DNA of 64,000 bases from Lithospermum erythrorhizon (Eukaryota > Streptophyta > Magnoliopsida > Boraginales > Boraginaceae), in assembly GCA_019722365.1 (NCBI GenBank), contig JADFUC010000402.1, positions 163,111 to 227,110 on the forward strand, given 5' to 3'. Shown here piece after piece: positions 1-12,145 of this stretch; the stretch's first letter is position 1, and every line of letters starts with the position of its first letter. A program made the translations under genes and the position numbers. The notes below the pieces were generated by a model that was not told the DNA's origin, did not search any database, and saw only the letters and a list, made by a program, of their open reading frames with translations.

Positions 1-1088
1 GTTGTCGTTTGAATTTAAGTATAATAGGTCTTGATACTAATATATTTCGTGAGATTTGAATTATTAGTATTTACTTTACAATTTATTTGTAAGTGTTTAG
101 CATGATAGTTCTTGATTCTATTATTTTATTTACTTATTCTTGTAGAATTAATATGGTACATTGCTACTCTAAGAACTCGCAGCTCGGCACTTGAAAATTG
201 CAAAATTTGAATAACTCGATTTTGGCAGTGGTCTCGAAGCTTGAGAATCGTTCTCAGCCGAAGGCTGAATACTTCTTTGAAACGATAAAGTTACGTGAAA
301 CGAATGATAGTGCCTCCCATTAGGAGAAAAGGGATCAGCAAAAAGCACAGTCGTCTTTGTGGATGTCGATGTCTCGTGCTTGCCAATATGGAACAACCGT
401 TCCAAATTCAATATGAAAAGGTAGCGTATGACATATACAGCCCGACAGGGAATTATTCGAGAAAGGAAGCTAGAAATGAGAGATATGACAACTTGTCGGC
501 TTCTTTGTGGATAGCAGTAGAGGCAGACGGACATGACCTTAAATGTGAAATGATTGAGCACAGTCGATCGACTTCAGCATACAGGCACAGTGTCTCAGAA
601 GCTGGGCATGGATGCAAATCCTGAAGTCTCTTCCGGACAAATTCTCTCGGTTTGTCATGAACTTGATATGCTGAAGTTTGAGTTATCTCTAAGCAGGCTG
701 CATAAGATGATCAGAATCTTGAGGCGAACTAGGTAAGGCCCAAAACCCACTCCTTACGATTTGGTGGTCTAAAATAGAAGTTTAAGAAAGAAGAAGAAGT
801 TTGCAGCGGGCCAAGATTCTAGTAATCCCGAGGTTGCTGAAGGGAGGAGCTAGGAAGGATCACGGGGAATGTGGTTATTGTGGAAACTGGAGTTCTGCGG
901 AGTCGGCTGCCGGGAAGTTCTGAGATGATAGGAAGAATGGTCTGCTTGACAGCTCATTTCTGGTATGTATGTTGAGTTTATGCGAACTACCGTTACACTT
1001 ACATTGGAGTCTTTGAACTGCTTGGTTGTGGTTCATTTATTAAGTAATATGCAGAACTTCCAGTCAGTAGAAGACTAGAAAGAGGGAA

Positions 1089-1328
1089 ATGGATGGGAGT
1101 GTGGGAAATGGCGCGAGAGTTCTGACTCTTGCGGTAGGATCCATTAGTTTAAATTTGCCGGGCACTTTGTTTGAGCTTTATCACCGGTTTACTATGTACT
1201 GCGATTTGCGAGAATATTATTCTATTTACGTTTTGAATAATGATGGTTTTTCATTTTCAATAGATCCCGATAATTTATTATCACCGAGGAATGGGGTAGT
1301 GTTTGAGTACCGCCTCCACTTGAAATAG
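1089..1328 (+). pseudogene. copia pol fragment: protease C-terminal/GAG-pre-integrase segment
   Basis: A 79-codon open stretch contains VGNGARVLTLAVGSISLNLP, the hallmark segment that follows the aspartic protease in many plant copia polyproteins. It continues into the strand leading to the GAG-pre-integrase domain. It lies 250 bp upstream of the integrase fragment in the same orientation, as expected for copy A. The catalytic Asp-Ser/Thr-Gly of the protease is not visible in the DNA just upstream (1-1088), where only short interrupted frames occur. This is a fragment, not a gene. Confidence 0.65.
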
Positions 1329-1574
1329 ATACATCGTTTTTAGGCTTGTGATTAATAGTCATAAAATAAACTTAAAAGCGGAATAAGCCTAGCAACTTAA
1401 ACGGAAACATACATGGCATTGCGGACTAGGTCGCGTGCGAGAACAGTCAGAAGCTACACTCCGGTGGAATACTTGAAGGTTTCGATTATGAATGCATCTG
1501 ATAAGTGTGAGTGCTGCGCTTTTAGGAAAAATGACCGAAATGCGCTTTCGGCTTAAATAAAAGGGCAAAGGGAT

Positions 1575-2240
1575 TTATTGGGGATAAATGCGATTTATGT
1601 GGGCCAATGAACACATGCGCAAGAGGAGGTTATAAGCACTTCATTACATTTCTTGATGATTACGGTAGATACGGTTTGTGTATCGATGAGACACAAAACC
1701 ACAGTCGCCGAAGTGAGAATTCCAAAATGAAGTACAAAACCAATTGAGCAAACTGATAAAGGTTCTTTGGTACGATAGAATTGGAGAATATTTGAGTCCG
1801 CGAGTTCGATACTTTCGTCTTAGAGAGTGTGGTATTGTTTCTGGCTTCGCTCGCGAGCATACGTCGTAATGAAAGTGTCGAAAGGATAAATTGAACCACT
1901 TCTTGACATGGTTCAATACATGATGAGCTTTATCGATCTACCGGTTAATTTACGGGGATATAAGCTAAGCGTGACAACTTTACTTAAGCGGATGTCCAAC
2001 CGTGTCGTGGATAAAACTCCCGTGAGCTGTGGTTTGGAAAGATTCCCAAGTTGAGTTTTACGAGTTGGGGCTGTGAAGCATGTTAAGAGATTAACAAAAG
2101 ATAAACTTGCGCCCCGAATCGATAAATCATTCGTAGGATATCAAGGGAAATAGTTGGTTACTACTTCTACACGAGCGAGGAGAATAAAATTTTTGTGCTA
2201 GAAACGAGGTATTCCTTGAAAAAAATATTTGTCCCTGAGG
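1575..2240 (+). pseudogene. copia integrase remnant
   Basis: At 1590-1685 the + strand reads approximately CGPMNTCARGGYKHFITFLD, the copia integrase core segment that normally carries the first catalytic Asp. Downstream, 1910-2240 read in pieces as the C-terminal integrase region (FIDLPVN, DKTPV, KLSF, KRLTKDKLAPRIDKSFVGYQ and FLEKNI). These pieces are in more than one frame. The matching part of copy B is the minus-strand stretch 28990-29700. The DDE acidic triad cannot be followed in one frame. Confidence 0.7.
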
Positions 2241-2449
2241 ACTAGAAGTAATGGTGTTAAATGCAGTAGGCTTAAGCGTAAGTCAATAGGTATCTAATGT
2301 AGAGGCATCGACCGCCACAAGAGTGTAGGCTGCCTTCTTTCATAGAAGGCCAGTTCTTGATCCATAGAAAAGCGTGAAAGAACTGACCTTAGGAGATCCA
2401 GCCGAGGATCGCCCTGACAGGCTTGGTATGGTGACTTTCATCGTGAAAA

Positions 2450-3110
2450 TGGCAGGCCAGCTTGCTATAAAGAAGCGATGAATAAGGATCTTGCGACAAA
2501 TGGCAAATAGCCATGCAATCTGAGATGGATTCTATGTACCAAAACGAGGTTTGGTCCTTGTTGGATTTACCAAATGGGGCTCGCCCTATTGAATGTAAAT
2601 GGGTATTTAAGAAGAAACATGATAAAGACGGAAACGTTGATGTTTTCAAAGCTAGACTTGTAGCGAAAGGTTTCAAACAAGTTCACGGAGTGGACTATGG
2701 CCAGCTTACTCCCCGATTGGCTATGCTTAAATCCATCGAGGATAATCTTAGCCGTTCTTTGCGTTTCGCTGACTATGAAATATGGCAAATGGATGTAAAG
2801 ACCGCTTTCCTGAATGGAAATTTAGAGGAAGATGTGTACATGGTACAACCTCCAGGCTTTACATGTCCTAAAGGACCTAAGAAGGTATGCAAGTTGCAAA
2901 AGTCCATTTATGGTCTTAAGCAGGCATCCCGCAGTTGGAATCTACGTTTTGATGAATCAATTAAAGAGTTTGGTTTCAAAAAAAAATGAAAGAAAAAGAA
3001 TCTTGTGTATACAAGAAGGTAAGTGGGAGTTATATATCATTCATAGTCACGGCCTTCGATGACATACTTATCATTGAAACAACATAGATTTAAACTTCGG
3101 TCAAGGATTG
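2450..3110 (+). pseudogene. copia reverse transcriptase, frameshifted
   Basis: The longest open piece (2513-2989, 158 codons) is a clear Ty1/copia RT (RVT_2). It has ECKWVFKKKHDKDGNV, FKARLVAKGFKQ, a decayed block after VDY, IWQMDVKTAFLNGNLEEDVY, and SIYGLKQASRSWNLRFDE near its end. The first catalytic Asp is in MDVKTAF. The frame closes just after a run of nine A (2980-2988). The next block, including the YVDD-box counterpart (read as FDDIL near 3055-3070), lies in another frame. The start codon of the open piece is internal to the domain, so it is not a true start. Confidence 0.9.
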
Positions 3111-3519
3111 GCTGTGCAAAATATTTCTCAATGAGGACCCGTGAAGCGATATATCTTTGGAATAAGATCCACCGGGTCGGGCGGGAGGCTTATTGGACTT
3201 TGTCGGGATACTTATGTGAATAAAGATGCTGCAAGGTTGACATAGTAATTCAAGAAGGTAAGTTCAAATCAGCAGAGCCTGATGTGTCATTACTAGTCTT
3301 TGAGATGAAACAGAATGAAGGGCAATACGCTACCCAGCTTGGTATAGGATCCATCGTATCTTGCGTGTTGTGCGCTAGACACGATATTCTTATCTGTTAG
3401 TGTAACCGGTAAATACCAAGCTAATCGGTGAAAACCCTTTGGATTGTAGTGAAGTGCATCTTGAAGTATCGAGAGAAGTAAAGATGCTTTCTTGGTATAT
3501 GGTGGAGATGAAGAGTTAG

Positions 3520-3965
3520 GTGACGGGGTGCAGCGGCCTTGATTTTCAAGCGGCGAGCGTATCGTTCGATGCAGGGTATGTTTTTTGTCACCAGCGGTGG
3601 AGGCAGAGTATCTTGGAGGAGTTCCAAACAGAGTACTGTTGCCGATTCTACCACGAGAATCTGATGCATCCTTGACGTCTGAAGTATTTAAAGCATGTTG
3701 GATAAAGTCGTGACCCGAACTTGGTGTAGTACCTAGCGTTGAGGACGATTAGGTTGCTTTGTGGCCAATCTTTGGGCGATAGCTGAAACTAAGGAACCCG
3801 AAGCTGTCGCAAATCAACACGTACCAGAAAGTATCGCTAATTAGAGATATGTAATAGAATTGATATCAAGTATATAAAGAAATAGCAGCATGGGCAATCT
3901 GGCCGACCCACTGAACCACTAAGTCGGGGCAAAAGCGTGATGAGCGTACGAACATAGGTCTTAGG
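3520..3965 (+). pseudogene. copia RNase H remnant
   Basis: Several frames together carry the copia RNase H landmarks: a segment near 3550-3670 corresponding to the VSW-SKQ / DSTTESE block, and KEPRSHQ near 3798-3820. The region ends near 3965 before the AT-rich 3' part of the element. The identification rests on order and position after the RT and on partial matches. No frame spans the domain. Confidence 0.5.
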
Positions 3966-4783
3966 CAGGATGTCGCGGTGGTGTTAGGTTAAGTGGGGTC
4001 AGTATGTATCTATTGTGTTATGTGAGCAAATATTTGAATATTAATTAGCTAGCATATTTTAATATTTGTTTCTTTATACATATGTTTAAATTCACATATA
4101 ATATCGTGTAGTGTATCATAGATGGTGAAAAGGTTAAATCCTAGGATTTAGTCTATGTTTTCTAGAGAGGTAATATGAGCTGTTGATTACCTCTTGAGTC
4201 TAGAAACATAGGATAGCAAAAGGCCTTGGTTAGATGTTGATAGTTAGGGTAATGGCATCGTTGACTAACATGGTATTTTGATTAGTGATGAAGATTGATC
4301 ACGTTAGCTGCGAGACTAGATGTCACCGTGGTACTTGATGCAGTGGCGGGGAGGCATGACCGAAGCAGCGAATTCTAGAAGATATGTATATCGTATTAAC
4401 ATGATATTTGTTTAGAATTTTAAGGTTAATCGATTCTTAGACTGCGATATATGACTATAAAGCGTTATCTGGTACTTTGATTATGACGAACATGCGCTTA
4501 GCGGGGGATTATAGCGGCATATGTTGGGTCATGCCGATAGTGTAGCGATAGATGTTGATATATTGGGAGGATTTGTCCGTCCACTTGATATCTGAGGAAG
4601 ATGCAATTTCTCGCGCGGTTGAGTGCTTGATTGGTTTATGGGGCCCGTATAAATGCTTATTCGATTCATACTGAGTAAAGAAAGTTGTGGGTGTTTAAGC
4701 TGACACTAGCTTATGGTTAGCCTACGACTAGAGATAGCGATACAAAGGAGATTGTAAGATAATCGTCGAGGGTAAATTAGGGG

Positions 4784-5776
4784 TGTTGAAATCGATGAAA
4801 TTGATTCCATTTATTATGCCCGTTACGTGATTGTGTATTAATTCATTTTACGGTTAGGTTAAGAAATGTGATTATCGAACTTCTTGTTCAACTTAGTAAT
4901 TATGAAATTACTAGTGTGAGTTCTACCATGATAATTTAAGGGTTATGAGCGATTCTTTAGATCTTACTCGTTATCGTTATAATAATAGTAATTGGTCGAT
5001 TATTATTATTACAAGCTACTATTATACGAGCCTAGAAGGTCACACATGCAGTGGCGTTGAGTTATATTTCATGTATGAAATTAAAGAGAAGCTATTATAA
5101 TTGAGAAATGTATTTCTCAGTCTGAGGTTACATTTTATGTAGAATATCGATTGAACAAATAGAATCAATTAAATAGTTATTTAATTGGTTAGAATGAGCC
5201 TAGTATTTATCGATAACTTCGAAAGATTATTGATATTGACTAGATTACTATTTAATTAAAATTTAATTAAATAGTTATTTCGATGTATGACTTCATTAGT
5301 GTCTTAACGAACTAATAAGGATTAACGAGTATTATCTTATAGTTGCTTATCGGGTTTGTTTCTTTAGCCTATATAAGTGTGCTTTAGGGTTTTTCATGAA
5401 ATAATAATAATATAATTTCATTAAAAAAAAACCATAAACTACTTTAGCCGATTTTCTCCCAAGAAAATTCTTGGGGTTTTTGGTTATGTTCAGCCTTGTT
5501 TGCTAGCATAAATCCGTTCTTGATTGACCTCTCGGTGTGTGGATTAGCTAGAGATATCATATAATTGATATTTCACAATGAGGAGGCTGAAGGAAGTCAA
5601 ATTCACGTTGTGAATTTGAGCGTCGTGGATTTATTGGTGGAATTTACTCCCGGCTCCATTGTAAGTACTCTGTTATTTATATTGTATTATGTGTATTTTA
5701 AATAATGTTAAACCTTTTAAGATTCACGAGATCTGGATTTGTATTTATACTCGTATATCCGTAGGATTTTCCATCG
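4784..5776 (+). repeat. 3' LTR of copia copy A
   Basis: About 993 bp, starting TGTTGAAATC after a purine-rich tract (AAATTAGGGG, 4774-4783) that fits a polypurine tract. It ends near TTTTCCATC. The reverse complement of the same sequence occurs twice more: 25446-26436, and 33123-34075 plus 48788-48875. Shared stretches include GATTCCATTTATTATGCCC near the start and ATTTCATGTATGAAATTAAA within. The three copies define the LTR ends to within a few bases. Confidence 0.8.
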
Positions 5777-7435
5777 AGTGGTATGACCATACTACTAATA
5801 TGTTGTATTGTGGAGATTATGTGTATATTGTATGGTTATATTACCCGGGTTGATGTATGTTTTTGTTGGTGATATATTTTTTGTGTGATGTGTTGTTGAT
5901 TCATGCGGTGAACAAAAGTGTATTATTATTAATGTCAAATGAAGCCTTTTTATGTTGTCGTCCGTCGATCGGTGGCTAGGGTGTCTGAGTTGTTGATGGC
6001 CTTAACAAGTGACCGACCGAGTGGAGTGGATTACATAGATTCTGACCTCGAAGTCTTTACCATACTCTTGTTGGATCGCTCGAAGTTCTCCGTTGCGGTT
6101 TTCAAAGCTTAACTTTAAATCCACTTAAAAGGATTATTAGGCCTCGAGCTAGCTCTCAGTGAGCCAGGGCCTTGGCCGTCATTACCGTCGGCAGTTCCAC
6201 ATTCTTTCTTCCGTGCCTGAGCCTTTCGTTTTAGTTTAACTTTGAGCTCATGCTTTATCCGGTTCGAGGTTAAAGTGCTCTTGAAGTGATGGTCTTCTTA
6301 AATTAACAACGACGCTTTGTATCGAGAGAGTGTTGTTGTCGATCACCCGAATGATGACAGCTTGTGACACAAAATCTCCGTTGACTGACTGAAGTGTAAG
6401 ATGTATGTCGGCGCTGTATGCTTGATGATAAAATGGCCGGCCAGTTTAGAAGCGTACGATTAATATCTTCGTGGCTTGAGCAAAAGCGACATAAGGATCA
6501 CAGTCGAATATTGGCTGTGCTCCTTGAAAAGTGGTTTCGCCAAATGAAAATGGAACTTGTGAGCCCCCCAAGGGGAATCATTCGTGACTTCCAAGTTGGG
6601 TATTTTATATGGCTTGGCGAGTTTAAACCCCGAATACTTCGACAGAAAAGCCTTGAGGGGTAGAGGGGCACGACTCCTCGGCTTTAGGCCTCATGAGCGA
6701 CTTTTCCTCGCGAGGGGAGGACCTCTTCCTCTACAGCTGCTTGTTGAACCGGGGATGAAAAAGGAATGTTTAACTCTTGACGTAGAGATAAGCGAGTATC
6801 CGTTGTCTCCATTTGATGATCAGTGCTTGGTGAAGGGTAATGGAAGAGGTCATAAAGTAACCACATTTGCACGAATGTGGAAGGCCTCATTAGGTGATTG
6901 AGGCACATTTTGGTATAGATCCTTAGCCGAAGAGTCGCGGCGAGGACTTAGGTCTTTTCTTGAACTTGACCTTGAGTGTTCTTAGCTCTCTTTGAGGGTT
7001 GAGAAGTGGTGGGGGCATCCGAAGCCATTCTCTTAAGAAGGGGATTTATCGAAGGAGTAGGAAGCGCCACACCTGTGCGGGGAGAGGAAGAAACATGCCG
7101 AGGAACTAGCGATTCACGGGCTTAGATAACATAGTGATGTACGAGGTAAAAGGAGGTCGATCCCCATTATGTCATCAGAAAGTCCACCGGTTGAAGGCGC
7201 TTTGGAGCCCCAGTATTGACAAGTTCAAGCTGCTTGAATCTAATGATAGAATATTAGAATCGTAAAAAAGGAAAAAGAAAAAAGTTGATTGAAGGTAGAT
7301 GCCCGATAACATAATAAATCCCGATACCGAACTAAACGCCTTATGGTATATTTAGTAGCCGTGCAATATGGGCTTCGTAGAATGTATACGAGGTAGCTTG
7401 TTTTCTCCTTGGGGTAATGCATTCCTTAGTTTATA
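5777..7435. other. No gene seen; repeat-like degenerate DNA
   Basis: Only short, unrelated open frames on both strands. Base composition and the lack of any long frame suggest decayed mobile DNA, but no protein family was recognised. The junction just right of the LTR (GTGGTATGACC, 5778-5788) only loosely resembles a primer binding site and is not supported by copy B. Confidence 0.4.
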
Positions 7436-7439
7436 CGAA

Positions 7440-8330
7440 TCATATCATGGCGGAAGGAATGGGAAGACCCACAGCTACTAAGCGATGTCCGGAATGGGGA
7501 CTCCTGCGAATCTCATAAATAGAACCATTTTTATGGAGACATTTATCTTTCACCCTATTAGGACGATTCCCGGCTAAGATGTTTCTTTTGGCTCGAGCAG
7601 AAAACTTGGTTTGAAAAGATTTGTGGGATACAGTAAATAAATCAGCGAATAGGGTAATGGTGGGTTCGATACCACACATGTGACAAGCAACCTCGAAAAT
7701 AGTAATATTTACGGTCCCCCAATGGGGAGAAATTGACCTGGGGCTCGGTTTATTGTGATTAAAAGGTCATTTACAAAGCGGGAGAAAGGCAACCGCATGC
7801 CATATGAAAAGGCTTAGAGCATATACCGAGTATACCCGAGAGTTAAGTCAGATTAAGTAGAACGCTTCCTCGATGTGAGGAAGGTAAAGTTGTTCTCGTA
7901 GAAGGCGAGGCAATTGTCTACGCTACTCCCGAAGGTAGCAGAAATAGGAGGTTATACCATCCAGTGATGCGTCCATCGAATCGGGGGTAGAGTTTTCACA
8001 AAAGTGGGAAGTAAATCATCATGCATGATAGGCGCTTTTCAGCCTTGGCGGGCTTAGTCACGCGCCCCTCAGGCGGTAATCTCGAAGGGTTCGGGGCAGC
8101 GGAGGTGCCGAGGTTGGAGGAATACGTCGGGATGGAGTATAGGCGTTCCCCGGCCGATGGGCCTTCCGGCAGTTTGCCCTTGACAGCGAGGGTGAAGCTG
8201 AAAATTCTCGGGGTGATTCTCGGTGATTGGAACATGCTAATACATCGAAAATAAAAAAGAAGGGAGGTAGTCAGCAAGTAAATAAAATTGAGGACAAAGG
8301 AAATTCGGCAGGGGATAGTCAAAGTATAAA
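7440..8330 (-). pseudogene. possible gypsy-type gag-like/plant-mobile-domain remnant (uncertain)
   Basis: Two minus-strand open pieces (8322 down to 7996 and 7679 down to 7440) sit in sequence. The second begins MCGIEPTITLFADLFTVSHK, which resembles by pattern the segment 'GI-P-L-F--F-L' of plant gag-like or PF04195-type transposon proteins. The first contains a GC-rich stretch (8040-8190) unlike its surroundings. I do not recognise a conserved active site. Alternatives are a captured gene fragment in a DNA transposon or chance open frames. Confidence 0.25.
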
Positions 8331-9600
8331 TTTCCCTCCAAAAACCCTAGTCAATTTGCTATTTTAGTCCTTCTGAGTTAATGAAGATGAGCGATCGCCA
8401 CTTGGATTATCGAAGACAAATGATATTATGAAGAGTTGAAGACTAGAGACATCAAAGAATATGCTTCTGAGAGAGGCCAACGATACACTTACACAAACTA
8501 ATCACATCAATAATTTAACAACACCTTGAGCTTGACACATAAACAATTCCAATTCGCGATCAAAGTACTTTGGATCATAGAAAGGGGTATGAAGAAATCG
8601 GAAGAGAACCACATATAATGACTAAACATACAGAAGGTAAAGTGTCTGTTGGAGTACAGTTAAAGGAAGTTATGCGGAGAAGTGGGGTAGCGGCGGAAGA
8701 GACTTTGTGAAGAAGTTTTATGGAAGAAGTTGAGCGTAAAAAGAGGATGTGCTTCTGAAAAGTTAGTACAAAACTAGAGAAGTAAAATACCTTTTATGAG
8801 GCGAATACGGCATTAGTTAAATTCGACATAAATTTCGGGTGCTCATCCGACCGTCCCGATTGAGAAAGTGGAGAGCAGATGAGGTGTATGCAGTGGATTC
8901 GAGGATAAAGTAGAGGTAGTCGCCGGAGGTTAGGGCAAATCACGAGGATTGATATAGGAAGCGTATGGGCATTCTGTTCGTATACTAGAAGGGCCGTATA
9001 AAGTGGGATTGACCTATCGTAAAAAACCGAAGCTTTATTAAACTTTGTTCGTCCATTCGAGGGCCGAGGAATGTTGATTTCACAAGGAATAGGGGGCAAT
9101 TGATATGGGCATAAAATGTTCATAGAGGTATATTTATAGGAATGATCATTTTTGTCTTGAATGGGGATACTCGACCTGTCGTGTCTTTGGTCGATGCGGA
9201 ACAGGCTAAATCAGCGGTCTACGAAGGGACACGTGTCGCTTGATCGATGACTGAAATTTCCCGAGCCAGTACCTATTTTGTACTATCTTTGTAAATAAAT
9301 TAACGAATTCAAGCATTTGAGTAATCACAAAATTATATCATTTAATCTTTATATACTATTTGAATCGTATTTGATTGTCGAGTAAGTAATGGTCGGTCAT
9401 TTATATTTTAGAATTATGTGACGATTGAGGAGATCGTTCATTGGATAAAGGAAAGGCCAATAGGCGATCCAAAGGTTCAGTCTAAGTCTGAGGAAGCCAT
9501 TCTACGAAATTTCACTAGCCAAACCACTATAATTACGAGTCCGGGGTTGATTAGCCGGGCCACGAATACCGAGGAAACATTCGGGCCCAACCTAATCTGA
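8331..9600. other. No gene seen
   Basis: Short open frames only. A perfect 10-bp palindrome GACACGTGTC (9227-9236), containing the CACGTG G-box core, is present but has no nearby gene to regulate. The part to about 9120 is purine-rich on +, similar to 6400-8000, so this may be one decayed element running through 6000-9300. Confidence 0.35.
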
Positions 9601-10904
9601 AAATAACGAATCAATTACAATCCATCGAATTGAAAGTACTAATTGTTACATCAAGTATAAATTCAAAATACATCCAACTCAAAAATACATCCAGCATTGA
9701 ATTGGGCACCAAAAGATATTACAATTAATGTTCATTAGATCTTTCATCATCTTATTTCCTACGCTTGATCTTTTAAACCTATGAAAATGTTTATTTTAAG
9801 CCTGCGAAACAAACTCATCACTAATAATATAAATAGAATGCAAGTTGAACCTATTGGCTAGGAGAAGAGCTGTGATTATAGATTCTCCAAAGAAGTAAGG
9901 TTGATTTTATACAAGATTTTACCCTTATAAGTGCGGTCCACATTTTGATTGAAAATGCTAATTCCTTTAATAGTGGTTCTCGATCCTTTGTGGTTCATAA
10001 TGGTATTTCAAGATGGGTTTGTCATTTGTAGTGCCAAAACAAATCTTAGCTTCTTTTTTTGTTGCAGCTTCGGTTGCAATTTCTAGTAATTAAAGGATGG
10101 GTTTGGTTAAAAATTAGTCTTTTGGTGGAGTGGAGGTTTGATTTTGGAGGAGGGCCAGTAGTGTTATTTTTTTGTTTTGCTGGAGTATTTTTTTTCAAAG
10201 ATCCTCGAAGTCTTTACCTTTTTTGTCTGAGCTGTTATATTGGATCCCTTGTCTGAGCTGTTATATTGGATCCCATTTTTTGTGAAGATAGAGTTTTTCA
10301 TGTGTTAGTTGCATATTGATCAAATTATAAATTAGTCAATTTCTTAAGGATTTACCATTTGCTACAATTGAGCTAAAATAAAACATAAATCAATCCGAGT
10401 CTTGAGATTTCAATTACAGTAGCTATCATCTAATATTCATATTATTATAGGTTTTAAAAACGCAAAATAACTAAAATAATCAAATAGTTTAGCAGTTGAA
10501 TTAGTATTCCTGATTTTTTAGGTCAAGCGTTCGAGTCTCATTGTTTCAAAGAGCTGAGAGGAGGTTGAAAATTGTTATAATCTTTTACTATAAAAAGGTA
10601 CAAATAACTAGGATTAATATTATTAATTTTTTTATCTAAAATTTATGAAATTCTTTTTTAAGTGTTTCTAAAAAGCGAAAATAGGTAATATGGAGCAATA
10701 AAACCTAGTTGACGCCTCTAAATATAGTATATAAAGACACGCGTATAGGGCAATAATTATCTGTAGCGCCAAGGAATAGTAACAAAATTGAAATAACCGA
10801 TTTTTGCTTGGCTAATAAGCTTAAATTACTACCTTTCATGAGTGGGGGAGTTGAAATGGTCGTTTAATCTGGCCGTCTGTTGGGTGGTATTATAACACCT
10901 CAAG
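9601..10904. other. AT-rich intergenic DNA upstream of the GeBP gene
   Basis: No coding frame longer than about 65 codons and no retroelement motif seen. It holds a 26-bp direct duplication at 10223-10274. The right end is the proximal promoter of the GeBP gene. Confidence 0.5.
10223..10274. repeat. 26-bp perfect tandem duplication
   Basis: Two adjacent identical copies (10223-10248 and 10249-10274) of a unit starting TTGTCTGAGC and ending TTGGATCCC. Perfect identity suggests a recent slippage or end-joining event. Confidence 0.9.
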
Positions 10905-10913
10905 TATATAAAG
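10905..10913 (+). promoter_or_regulatory. TATA box of the GeBP gene
   Basis: TATATAAAG lies about 130 bp upstream of a strong splice-donor sequence at 11041 and in the same orientation as the downstream coding exon. A transcription start near 10935-10945 would give a first non-coding exon of about 100 nt. The assignment is inferred from consensus and spacing only. Confidence 0.5.
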
Positions 10914-11040
10914 TAGCACAATTCTCAATACGCTGCTATAGAATATATGTAGTACATAAATCAGACCTATTTTAGCAGCAGAAACAAGCTTATTGAACCC
11001 CCTTCGCTTGTCTCTTCACCTTCAAGCTTAATTCATTCAG

Positions 11041-12073
11041 GTAACCCTTCAAATTTTTTATTTTTTATTTTATATAGCGAGAGCTTTTTTCCTTAGTTAA
11101 TTATGATAATTATTAAATATTTAATTTAATCATGATTCTATATATTCTTCATCATATTTTGGTGTACAATTTATGCATATTCTTAAGGGGGATGTCACAT
11201 TCATTAATTTATGTCCAAGACTTATTTATTTATTTATCTGCAAGTAATTGTATACTTGTTTTATATTTAAATAATTCTTCATCTAATTTCAATTTTTTCT
11301 GTAATATTATTAGAATAGATCTCTTTGTGTGGATAGATGAGTACTATTATTTGATTTATTTTTTGTTTGCTTTATCAGTGTTTCTTGACTAATTTTATTT
11401 CTCTTATCTGATTAATGAATTATTGTATTAATTTATGTATTGTTTAGAGTTGAATTGGTAAATTGTTATGTTAAAAGTTGAATTGAATTATGATTTTAAA
11501 TGTCCTATGCGTCGAAGATTTTATATGTTTAGTTCTCTAGTAGAATGCATAAATCGAAATGACTTATTGCACTTCCTACACTTCTTATCTATTGTGAAGT
11601 TATAGATAGTTTGTGAACTTCATGTTGAGTCAACTCGTAAACAGCCTCCCTGTTATAACAGAGGGTTGTGTACAATCGGACCCCTCCCGCCTCACCTTGC
11701 TTAGGCGGGACGTCTTAAAATGCATCGGGGTAAGTTGTAGTAGTAGTAAAAGTGTAATTGGTATGGTTCTTTGATGATAATGTCATTATTTATTGCTTCA
11801 GCTAGATAGTGAAGTCCGTATTACCCGTTCTTATTTGAAAGCAGAATGAACGACTTGTTTCCTATGTTTCTCAAATGAAATCATCAAACATGGCTAGTAA
11901 TAAAGGTAACTTTAGTGAAAAACATTGGTGTTATGTACAATTTTTTAAAGTACAAAAGGGTAATTTGTCATTGTGATAACTAATGGGGATAATCTGAACA
12001 TTTCAAACACGTAAGGGATAATATGCACTTGTACAGTTGAGTAATCTTTTTTCTAGTATCTGTTTTTTTTCAG
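11041..12073 (+). other. Probable 5'-UTR intron of the GeBP gene
   Basis: A donor context CATTCAG|GTAACC at 11040/11041 and a pyrimidine tract with acceptor TTTTTTTTCAG ending at 12073 bound a 1033-bp T-rich region with no coding frame. The acceptor is 72 bp before the ATG at 12146. Long introns in 5' leaders are common in plant regulatory genes. An alternative acceptor is TTGCTTCAG near 11793-11801. Not tested by transcript data. Confidence 0.5.
11641..11750 (+). repeat. SINE-like 3' fragment within the UTR intron
   Basis: The stretch GAGGGTTGTGTACAATCGGA followed by CCCCTCCCGCCTCACC and a (GTA)n-like tail (GTAGTAGTAGTAAA, 11737-11750) resembles the 3' body and simple tail of tRNA-derived plant SINEs. 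The 5' A/B-box half was not found, so the copy is truncated. Confidence 0.4.
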
Positions 12074-12145
12074 CTGACATTTAGAACTGTTACCAAAACT
12101 AAGTTATTTTCAAATTGAATTGATTGCTATAAGGTTCTTCATCCA

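Larger units (their letters stand above)
1..5776 (+). mobile_element. Ty1/copia LTR retrotransposon, copy A (5' end outside window)
   Basis: Recognisable copia pol pieces follow each other on + in the order protease/GAG-pre-integrase, integrase, reverse transcriptase, RNase H, then a 1-kb LTR. The order protease-INT-RT-RNase H identifies Ty1/copia rather than Ty3/gypsy. The reading frame is broken many times, so the element is dead as read. Positions 1-150 match, in reverse complement, 31030-31170 of copy B. Comparison with copy B implies that about 2 kb of leader and the 5' LTR lie upstream of the window. The lineage within copia is not assigned. Confidence 0.85.

Noticed and set aside
5778..5790. 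PBS after the copy A LTR, which would make it a 5' LTR
   Set aside because: Match to TGGTATCAGAGCC is poor and downstream DNA does not match the leader of copy B, whereas upstream DNA is a matching pol region with PPT.
6418..6901. Two overlapping + frames (81 and 105 codons)
   Set aside because: No motif, no second copy and no plausible gene context; likely chance frames in purine-rich DNA.
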